A DNA stretch of 24,412 bases from CAZGSN01 sp964371655 (GTDB taxonomy: Bacteria; Desulfobacterota; Binatia; HRBIN30): NCBI GenBank assembly GCA_964371655.1, contig CAYJOD010000093.1, forward strand, positions 1 to 24,412, written 5' to 3'. Made by a program: the position numbers and the translations under genes. Shown piece after piece: positions 14,883-20,689 of this stretch. The stretch's first letter is position 1; every line of letters begins with the position of its first letter. The notes under the pieces were generated by a model. It saw only the letters and a program-made list of their open reading frames with translations. It did not search any database and was not told where the DNA came from.

Positions 14883-15941
14883 TCAGCCTGCGGTCTGATA
14901 CTGCTCGCGGTAGATACTCACAAAGGCGACAAGGATGGCGATGACGACAGGGGCCAGGAAGACTCCCAGCAGTCCGTAGGCCTGCAGGCCACCGAAGATC
15001 CCAAAGAACAGCACCACCGTCGGGATGGCGGTGCGACCGCCGATGATCAGTGGGCGGATTACGTTATCGATGCCACCGACGGCAAGCGACCCCCAGAGCA
15101 CGAGGATCAGCGTCTTTATCCATCCGGCGGTGATGGCGAGGTAGATGGCGGCACTCACCCAGACCAGCGGCCCGCCCATCGGCAGCAGCGATGCAAAGCC
15201 CGTCAAACAACCCAGCACCAGCGCAAACGGTACGCCGAGAGTCCAATACCCTACCCAGGCCATCGCACCTTGGGCAGCCGCGGTGGCCAGCGTACCCAAG
15301 ACAACCGCCGAAATCGTCTCGTGCAAGCGCCGCAGAATGATGTCCTTATGCGCCGGTTCCATGGGCAACAGGTCGCGAGCCGCGGCCACCATGCGCTCGC
15401 CATCGCGGAAGAAGAAGAACAGAGCGAAGCTCGACATGAAGAAGTTCAGAACCACGGTGGCGACATTCTTGAGAATGTCGGTGGCCTGCGCCACCAGGAA
15501 CCCGCTCACCGTATTCGTGGCCTTCACCGCAATGTCCTTGAGATCGACGTCCCAGCTATCGACGAAGCCGGCCCCGGCGGTCCATAGCCGTCCTGGCGTT
15601 GACGCCTGCAAATACGCAATGAACTGCGGCCATTCCGGGCCGCTGACGAACTCGACACTACGCTGATAGAAGGCGACGGATTCACTGGCGAGCACGAGAG
15701 TAAGAAGAACCGTCGGCACCATGACGATCAAGAGCACGAAGGTGGAGAGAAGAAAGGCAGCCAGCCCTTCGCGACCCTTCAGCGCCATGGTCAGCTGCAT
15801 TTGCAACGGGTAGAACACGAACGCCAGCAACCCGGCCCACGCCAGCGCCCCGGCAAAGCTGCTGAACATGAGATAGAACTGGTACAGGAGAAACAGGAAC
15901 ACAGCGAAGAAGAACGCCGCGAAGAGCTGCTGGCGGGTCAT
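14883..15941 (-). CDS. AI-2E family transporter (PF01594) membrane protein
   Basis: This 352-residue integral membrane protein has about seven or eight hydrophobic segments. There is an N-terminal pair (FFFAVFLFLLYQFYLMF and the stretch after FAGALAW), one near residues 62-90, one near 160-180 before RDGERM, and a C-terminal cluster with SLLPMGGPLVWV and VGGIDNVIRPLIIGG. The last two motifs, with the FFFRDGERM loop, are typical of the family. Members include autoinducer-2 exporters and Na+/H+ antiporters, so substrate is unknown. The start codon has no visible Shine-Dalgarno; the preceding bases are GC-rich. It converges on the flavoenzyme gene and appears monocistronic. Confidence 0.9.
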   Translation of the reverse strand: MTRQQLFAAFFFAVFLFLLYQFYLMFSSFAGALAWAGLLAFVFYPLQMQLTMALKGREGLAAFLLSTFVLLIVMVPTVLLTLVLASESVAFYQRSVEFVSGPEWPQFIAYLQASTPGRLWTAGAGFVDSWDVDLKDIAVKATNTVSGFLVAQATDILKNVATVVLNFFMSSFALFFFFRDGERMVAAARDLLPMEPAHKDIILRRLHETISAVVLGTLATAAAQGAMAWVGYWTLGVPFALVLGCLTGFASLLPMGGPLVWVSAAIYLAITAGWIKTLILVLWGSLAVGGIDNVIRPLIIGGRTAIPTVVLFFGIFGGLQAYGLLGVFLAPVVIAILVAFVSIYREQYQTAG

Positions 15942-16006
15942 GGCGGCGCGACGCTATCAGCGGTGATTGCCGGCGGCAAGCGCGGGCGCACAACGCGCGG
16001 CAAAGA

Positions 16007-16310
16007 TTCTCACCGCAGAGTCGCAGAGGCGCGGAGAGGAATACGCGATTCATTGAGCACTATAGAGGAAGAGACCAACTCCACAGATGATGCAAATGAG
16101 TTCGGCAACAGGAAAAGGGCTGAGAACCATCATCTGTGGGCATCGGCGGCATCCGCCGATGATTCCTCAATGACTTCTCGGCCTCATTCGCAACGACCAG
16201 TGTCTTCCACCGCAGGTTCACGCCGAGCCGATGTCCGGGGAGTTCGTCGCGGTAGAGCTGCCGGCATCTTCTTCGCGCCGGCTCCGCGCCTCGGCGCCTC
16301 TGCGGTAATA
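16007..16310. repeat. CGCAGAGA inverted repeat, long-spacer copy
   Basis: The left arm at 16007-16041 (TTCTCACCGCAGAGTCGCAG and onward) matches the reverse complement of the right arm at about 16282-16308 (CTCCGCGCC, then CGCCTCTGCGGTAA). About 240 bases of non-repetitive DNA lie between. The arms match those at 20498-20657 closely (shared CTCACCGCAGAG and GCAGAGGCGCGGAGA), but the interiors are unrelated. Confidence 0.8.
16081..16139. repeat. Perfect 12-base inverted repeat nested in the CGCAGAGA element
   Basis: CCACAGATGATG (16081-16092) pairs perfectly with CATCATCTGTGG (16128-16139) across a 35-base loop. It lies inside the spacer of the larger inverted repeat, giving a two-level structure. 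No T-tail follows. Confidence 0.75.
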
Positions 16311-16362
16311 GTCTCATTCGAACCCGGGATATCCGTCGCGAGGCTTCCTCCGAACCCGTTCC

Positions 16363-16391
16363 TTGACCGTCCGTTGTGAAATAGGTATCTC
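16363..16391 (+). promoter_or_regulatory. Weak candidate promoter for tRNA-Val
   Basis: TTGACC at 16363-16368 is a good -35 match (five of six). Seventeen bases on, TATCTC (16386-16391) is a poor -10. The position, about 75 bases before the mature tRNA, is reasonable. Confidence 0.3.
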
Positions 16392-16466
16392 ACCGGTCCC
16401 CCAGGGTATTTCTCACTTCGATCGCGAGTGGTGGAACGGAATTGGCCTGGGAAAGCGATCGGGCAC

Positions 16467-16541
16467 AGGCACGTAGCTCAGTGGGAGAGCGCTTCCTTGA
16501 CACGGAAGAGGTCGGCGGTTCAATCCCGCCCGTGCCTACCA
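16467..16541 (+). tRNA. tRNA-Val (anticodon GAC)
   Basis: All cloverleaf arms are seen. The acceptor AGGCACG pairs with CGTGCCT (16531-16537), and the D stem GCTC pairs with GAGC. Anticodon stem CTTCC/GGAAG encloses loop TTGACAC, with GAC at 16499-16501. The T stem GGCGG/CCGCC encloses TTCAATC. The discriminator is A and the 3' CCA is encoded (16539-16541). A repeat element starts within a few bases of the 3' end, upstream of thrS. Confidence 0.96.
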
Positions 16542-16544
16542 CTT

Positions 16545-16680
16545 GAACTTGGCTCGCTGCGCTAGGGAACCGGGTAGGGGTAAAGGGATCGAGGGACAAA
16601 GGGAAGAAAGAGCACAGATGGTCAGTCTTCCCTTTGCCCCTGGCCCCTCTGCCCCTCACCCCTTGTGATCTCGGAGACGT
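16545..16680. repeat. GGGACAAAGGGA inverted repeat element, copy 2
   Basis: The element begins 4 bases after the tRNA-Val CCA. Left flank GGCTCGCTGCGCT, purine arm (16572-16606, GGGATCGAGGGACAAAGGGA), a short loop, pyrimidine arm (16627-16664, TTCCCTTTGCCCC TGGCCCC) and right flank TGATCTCGGAGACGTTGG all parallel copy 1 at 13628-13780. The arms have diverged in compensating fashion while keeping complementarity. It ends 15 bases before thrS. Confidence 0.85.
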
Positions 16681-16694
16681 TGGTTTGACGAACG

Positions 16695-18608
16695 ATGGCA
16701 TTGATCACGGTAAACATCGCGGGAGCGAGCGCGCAAAAGGTGGAGGCCGGCACTCCGGTTCTCGACGTCCTCAAAGCCGCCGCTGTCCTCAACAACCAGG
16801 TACTGGCCGCCCAGGTTGACGATCAGGTCGTCGACCTGGCGCGTCCGCTGGCACAGGATTGCACGGTCGGCGCGGTTGCGGCGGATTCACCCGAAGGCCT
16901 CGAGGTCTTGCGTCACTCAACCGCGCACCTCATGGCGCAGGCGGTGAAGCGACTGTTCCCGGAAACGCAGATCACCATCGGCCCGGTCATCAGCGACGGC
17001 TTCTACTACGACTTCAAACGCGATCAGCCCTTCACTCCCGAAGATCTCGAAAAGATCGAGACGGTGATGAAGGAGATCGCCAAAGCCAACTTCCCGGTGC
17101 GTCGCGAGGAGCTTTCCAAGGCTGACGCCATTCACCTGTTCCGCGAGATGGGCGAAGACTTCAAGGCCGAGATCATCGATGGCATCGACGCCGACCACGT
17201 CTCCCTCTATCGCCAGGGCGAATTCGTCGACCTGTGCCGCGGCCCACACGTGCCGGCCACCGGCCGCATCAAGGCTTTCAAGCTCACCAGCCTTGCCGGC
17301 GCCTACTGGCGCGGCGACGAGCGCAATCCGATGCTGCAGCGCATCTACGGCACCGCGTGGCCGAGCAAGGAGCAGCTCGAGGCCTATCTGAAGCGCGTCG
17401 AAGAAGCGAAGCTGCGCGATCATCGCCGTCTCGGCCAACAACTCGATTTGTTCTCGTTGCATCCGATCGCCCCGGGCTCGCCGTTTTTCCACCCCAAGGG
17501 TGCGACCCTCTACAACATCCTGGTGCAGTACGTCCGCAGCCTGTACGGCAAGTACGGCTACACCGAGGTCATCACGCCGCTGATCTACAAGACCGAGCTG
17601 TGGAAAACTTCGGGGCACTACGAGGCCTTCCACGACGACATGTTCTTGATGCAGGCCGACGAGGAAGAGTACGGCGTCAAGCCGATGAACTGCCCCGGCC
17701 ACTGCTACCTGTACGCAACCCGCAAGTACTCGTATCGCGATCTGCCGATTCGCTTTGCCGACTTTAGTCGCTTGCATCGCTTCGAAGCCTCCGGGACTTT
17801 GCAGGGGCTGACGCGAGTGCGCTCGATGGCGCAAGACGACGCGCACATCTACTGCACGCCCGGGCAACTCGACGCCGAGATCGAGAGCTTCATTCAGATG
17901 ACGCGCGAGGTCTACGGCGCGTTCGGATTCGATCGCGTCGACGTGACCCTGCAAACGCGGCCGGAAAAGTTTCTGGGGCGAATCGAGTTGTGGGACGGGG
18001 CCGAAGCGGCGCTGCAGCGCGCCGCCGAGAGCGCCGGCTATCCGGTAACCATCCTCCCCGGAGAGGGAGCGTTCTACGGTCCCAAGATCGGCTTCGACTT
18101 CCGCGACGTGCTCGAGCGCTCGTGGACCCTGGCAACGGTCCAGATCGACTGTGCCATGCCGGAGCGTTTTGGGCTGAAGTACGTCACACCCGAAGGCAGC
18201 GTGGCCACTCCGATGATGCTGCACCGCGCCGTGCTCGGCTCGATTGAGCGCTTCATCGCCATCCTGATCGAGCACACCGCCGGTGCCTTCCCGGTATGGC
18301 TGGCGCCGGTGCAGGCCAAGGTGCTGACCCTCACCGAACGCCAGGAGACCTACGGCCGCGATCTGATCGGCCGACTCACGGCAGCGGGCTTGCGTGTCGA
18401 GCTGGATGACCGCAATGAAAAGCTCGGCTACAAGGTGCGCCAGGCGCAAATGGAGAAGGTTCCCTACATGTTGGTCGTCGGCGACAAGGAAGCCGCCGAC
18501 GGCACGGTGGCACCACGGACCCGCAGCGGGGGGACCCTTGATCCCGTGTCCATCGACGCGATTATCGCGAGACTTACAGAAGAGGCAGTCCCAGGGCGCC
18601 AGTCCTGA
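16695..18608 (+). CDS. thrS: Threonyl-tRNA synthetase
   Basis: This 637-residue class II synthetase charges tRNA-Thr in the cytoplasm. Domains in order are TGS (about 1-62), the N2 editing domain with H74-x3-H78 (HSTAHLMAQA) and C181-x3-H185 (CRGPH) that clears mischarged serine, the catalytic core, and an anticodon-binding domain (about 535-637, from the WLAPVQAKVL motif). Zinc ligands that recognise threonine are present: C333 (MNCPGHC), H384 (DDAHIYC) and H510 (MLHRA), each one residue from the E. coli numbers. Motif 2 reads HRFEASGTLQGLTRVR. There is no strong Shine-Dalgarno and no visible T-box or autoregulatory leader. A repeat element ends 15 bases upstream. rpmI follows 24 bases downstream where infC would normally lie. 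Confidence 0.98.
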   Translation: MALITVNIAGASAQKVEAGTPVLDVLKAAAVLNNQVLAAQVDDQVVDLARPLAQDCTVGAVAADSPEGLEVLRHSTAHLMAQAVKRLFPETQITIGPVISDGFYYDFKRDQPFTPEDLEKIETVMKEIAKANFPVRREELSKADAIHLFREMGEDFKAEIIDGIDADHVSLYRQGEFVDLCRGPHVPATGRIKAFKLTSLAGAYWRGDERNPMLQRIYGTAWPSKEQLEAYLKRVEEAKLRDHRRLGQQLDLFSLHPIAPGSPFFHPKGATLYNILVQYVRSLYGKYGYTEVITPLIYKTELWKTSGHYEAFHDDMFLMQADEEEYGVKPMNCPGHCYLYATRKYSYRDLPIRFADFSRLHRFEASGTLQGLTRVRSMAQDDAHIYCTPGQLDAEIESFIQMTREVYGAFGFDRVDVTLQTRPEKFLGRIELWDGAEAALQRAAESAGYPVTILPGEGAFYGPKIGFDFRDVLERSWTLATVQIDCAMPERFGLKYVTPEGSVATPMMLHRAVLGSIERFIAILIEHTAGAFPVWLAPVQAKVLTLTERQETYGRDLIGRLTAAGLRVELDDRNEKLGYKVRQAQMEKVPYMLVVGDKEAADGTVAPRTRSGGTLDPVSIDAIIARLTEEAVPGRQS

Positions 18609-18632
18609 GCTGTGAAAGACGAGGAGCAAAGC

Positions 18633-18830
18633 ATGCCAAAGATGAAGACGAACCGGGGCACGGCGAAGCGGTTCAAAGTGACGGGCTCGGGCAAGATCAA
18701 GCGCAGCAAGGCCTACCTGCGCCACCAGCTGAGCTGCAAGACGCGCAAGCAGAAGAACGGGCTGGGCAAGACCGTCATGGTCGACGCCACCAACGAGAGG
18801 GCGATTCGGCGGCTGCTGCCCTACGGCTAG
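18633..18830 (+). CDS. rpmI: 50S ribosomal protein L35
   Basis: This 65-residue basic protein reads MPKMKTNRGTAKRFKVTGSG, then KIKRSKAYLRHQL and a terminal RRLLPYG, all typical of bL35. GAGGAG lies at proper spacing before the ATG; an in-frame GTG at 18612 would add seven residues outside the family. It is a structural protein of the large ribosomal subunit. It sits 24 bases after thrS, so it is likely in the same transcript. It is separated from rplT by an unusually long 179-base gap filled by an inverted repeat, whereas the pair is usually tightly linked. Confidence 0.97.
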   Translation: MPKMKTNRGTAKRFKVTGSGKIKRSKAYLRHQLSCKTRKQKNGLGKTVMVDATNERAIRRLLPYG

Positions 18831-18942
18831 GGGAATGGGAGAAGCGACATAAGGGACGACAGCGACCACAGGGACCCACGCTGAGGTTCGGTCCTTTCTG
18901 GTCCCTGCAGTCCCTGCAGTCCCTTACGTCACTCCGTTCCCC
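18830..18942. repeat. Inverted repeat with 9-base-periodic arm inside the rpmI-rplT gap
   Basis: The right arm contains TGGTCCCT, GCAGTCCCT, GCAGTCCCT, TACGTCACT in 9-base steps. The left arm carries AAGGGAC, GACAGCGACC, ACAGGGACC. The outer ends GGGGAATGGGAG and CTCCGTTCCCC pair almost fully. Each arm is about 45-50 bases with an ~11-base loop. It begins on the last base of the rpmI stop codon and has no U-run, so it could reduce read-through or protect an mRNA end between two ribosomal genes. Confidence 0.85.
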
Positions 18943-19009
18943 AAGTTCCACCAAGACTTGTTCCAAATCGGTAGCGGTGTTACACGACGCCCCTTTCAGG
19001 AGTTGAGAA

Positions 19010-19369
19010 ATGCCACGAGCAAAACGAGGCCCAAAGGGCCACCATCGTCATAAGAAGATCATGAAGATGGCGAAGGGCTACGTCGGCGGTCGCCGCAAGC
19101 TCTATCGCCAAGCGCGCGAGACCGTCGAAAAGGGTCTGACGTACGCGTACCGTGATCGTCGCGTACGCAAGCGCGAGTTCCGCGGCTTGTGGATCATCCG
19201 CATCAATGCCGCCGCGCGTCTGTGCGGCATAAGCTACAGCCAGCTCATGCATGGGCTGCAGCAGGCCGGCAACGCCATCGATCGCAAGATGTTGGCCGAG
19301 TTGGCCGTGCACGATCCTGGGGCCTTCCAGGAGGTTGCGCAACTGGCGAAGACCCGTCTTGCCGCCTAG
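19010..19369 (+). CDS. rplT: 50S ribosomal protein L20
   Basis: This 119-residue protein begins MPRAKRGPKGHHRHKKIMKM and continues AKGYVGGRRKLYRQARETV, with the C-terminal globular part FRGLWIIRINAAARLCGISY and LAELAVHDPGAF typical of bL20. An AGGAG precedes the ATG. It is needed for early large-subunit assembly. In many bacteria L20 represses its own operon by binding a leader upstream of infC; with infC absent here, any such control must use a different target. Confidence 0.98.
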   Translation: MPRAKRGPKGHHRHKKIMKMAKGYVGGRRKLYRQARETVEKGLTYAYRDRRVRKREFRGLWIIRINAAARLCGISYSQLMHGLQQAGNAIDRKMLAELAVHDPGAFQEVAQLAKTRLAA

Positions 19370-19394
19370 GCGTAGCGCAACCTCACACAGCCAT

Positions 19395-19416
19395 CGGGCG
19401 CACCGCGGTGCGCCCG
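19395..19416. repeat. Perfect 22-base GC palindrome after rplT
   Basis: CGGGCGCACCG is followed immediately by its exact complement CGGTGCGCCCG, with no loop. It is related in wording (GCGCACC, GGTGCGC) to the GGTGCGCACGG family. No T-run follows. Confidence 0.85.
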
Positions 19417-19441
19417 TACCGTTCATCGCCGTCGCGGCGTA

Positions 19442-19463
19442 GGGGGCGTGTGGCACGCGCCCC
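19442..19463. repeat. Hairpin immediately before the pheS start
   Basis: GGGGGCGTG, TGG, then CACGCGCCCC form a strong GC hairpin ending 5 bases before the pheS ATG. It takes the place of a Shine-Dalgarno site and could limit translation initiation. Confidence 0.7.
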
Positions 19464-19468
19464 TCATC

Positions 19469-20491
19469 ATGAAAGACAAGCTCGACGAGATTCAGAGGCA
19501 GGCGCTGGCGGCGTTGCTCGCGGCAACGACGGAAGCGCAAGTCGATGAGCTGCGCGTCCGCTACCTCGGACGCAAAGGCATCCTGACCGACATCGTCCGC
19601 GCCCTGCGCGATGTCGCCCCCGAAGAGCGCCCCAAGCTCGGCGCCTACATCAACGAGATCAAGGCCGACCTCGAAAGCCGCATCGACGCCGGCCTCAAGA
19701 CGCTGCGTGCCAAGGAGCGCGAAGGACAGATCGCGCAGGAGCGTATCGACGTGACCGTGCCCGGCCGGGCGCGGATTCGCGGCCGCCTGCACCCGCTCAC
19801 GCAGACCATGGATGACGTCGTCCGCATCTTCGTCAGCCTAGGTTTCGAAGTCGCCGAGGGTCCCGACATCGAGGACGACTACCACAACTTCACGGCTCTG
19901 AACTTTCCGGCCGACCATCCGGCGCGCGACATGCAGGACACCTTCTTCGTCGACGCCGAGCACCTGCTGCGCACGCATACGTCGCCGGTGCAGATCCGGG
20001 TGATGGAATCGCGACAACCGCCGCTACGCGTCGTGGTTCCCGGCGCGACCTATCGCCACGACAGCGACACCACCCATTCGCCGATGTTCCACCAGGTCGA
20101 AGGCTTCATGGTCGACCACCGCATCACCTTCGGCGACCTCAAGGGCGTGCTGACCCTGGCGGTGCAACGCATCTTCACACCCGACACGCGCCTGCGCTTT
20201 CGCGCTAGCTTCTTTCCGTTCACCGAACCGAGCGCCGAGATCGACATCAGCTGCCAGATGTGCGGCGGCGACGATCGCGAATGCCGCATCTGCAAGGGCA
20301 GCGGTTGGTTGGAGATCCTCGGGGCAGGACTCATCGATCCGAACGTATTCGCGGCCGTCGGCTATGACCCCGAAAAAGTGTCGGGCTTCGCCTTCGGCAT
20401 GGGCATCGAGCGCGTCGCCATCCTGAAGCATCACATCAACGACATTCGCCTGTTCTTCAACAACGACAACCGTTTTCTCAGACAGTTCTAG
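19469..20491 (+). CDS. pheS: Phenylalanyl-tRNA synthetase alpha subunit
   Basis: This 340-residue catalytic subunit works with PheT as an alpha2-beta2 enzyme. An N-terminal coiled-coil arm (about 1-85, MKDKLDEIQRQALAALL) precedes the class II core: motif 2 region PGATYRHDSDTTHSPMFHQV and motif 3 GFAFGMGIERVAIL. A four-cysteine motif C262-x2-C265-x6-C272-x2-C275 before GWLEILGAG is present. It resembles Gram-positive-type PheS and is lost in E. coli; it may bind zinc. The ATG at 19469 matches the family N-terminus but has a GC hairpin instead of a Shine-Dalgarno. A GTG at 19448 would start inside that hairpin. The gap to pheT is a 198-base repeat-bearing region. Confidence 0.97.
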   Translation: MKDKLDEIQRQALAALLAATTEAQVDELRVRYLGRKGILTDIVRALRDVAPEERPKLGAYINEIKADLESRIDAGLKTLRAKEREGQIAQERIDVTVPGRARIRGRLHPLTQTMDDVVRIFVSLGFEVAEGPDIEDDYHNFTALNFPADHPARDMQDTFFVDAEHLLRTHTSPVQIRVMESRQPPLRVVVPGATYRHDSDTTHSPMFHQVEGFMVDHRITFGDLKGVLTLAVQRIFTPDTRLRFRASFFPFTEPSAEIDISCQMCGGDDRECRICKGSGWLEILGAGLIDPNVFAAVGYDPEKVSGFAFGMGIERVAILKHHINDIRLFFNNDNRFLRQF

Positions 20492-20497
20492 CCTGAA

Positions 20498-20657
20498 TTT
20501 CTCACCGCAGAGACGCGGAGACGCAGAGAACGCTTTGGATGGTTGGATGAAATGATGATTTTGGCCGGATTGATTCCTTGCAAACTGCTGGTTCCGAGGC
20601 TGTGCAATCATTCCCAGAACATCTTCTTCTCCGCGCCTCTGCGTCTCTGCGGTGAAG
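20498..20657. repeat. CGCAGAGA inverted repeat, pheS-pheT gap
   Basis: The left arm (20498-20530) has CGCAGAGA, CGCGGAGA, CGCAGAGA in 8-base steps after CTCAC. The right arm (about 20624-20657) is its near complement: CTCCGCGCCTCTGCGTCTCT, then GCGGTGAAG. The outermost 15 bases pair perfectly. The ~93-base interior has no similarity to the interior of the copy at 16007-16310. Confidence 0.88.
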
Positions 20658-20689
20658 TCTTGGTGAGAAAAGCGGGCTAGGGAGCGGCG

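Larger units (their letters stand above)
15942..16466. other. 525-base intergenic region
   Basis: This gap separates the divergent AI-2E family gene from tRNA-Val. I see no gene. It contains a CGCAGAG-family inverted repeat (16007-16310), a nested 12-base hairpin (16081-16139) and a weak candidate tRNA promoter (16363-16391). Confidence 0.65.

Noticed and set aside
16007..16310. Insertion sequence with terminal inverted repeats
   Set aside because: The spacer of about 240 bases has no transposase frame and no visible target duplication, so only a non-autonomous element or structural repeat can be argued.
18609..18632. Remnant of infC between thrS and rpmI
   Set aside because: Only 24 bases are present, fully explained by the thrS stop and the rpmI ribosome site. 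No IF3-like residues are seen in any frame.
16917..18869. 650-codon open frame antisense to thrS and rpmI
   Set aside because: Codon-position mirror of two certain genes, with no recognisable domain and no ribosome site.
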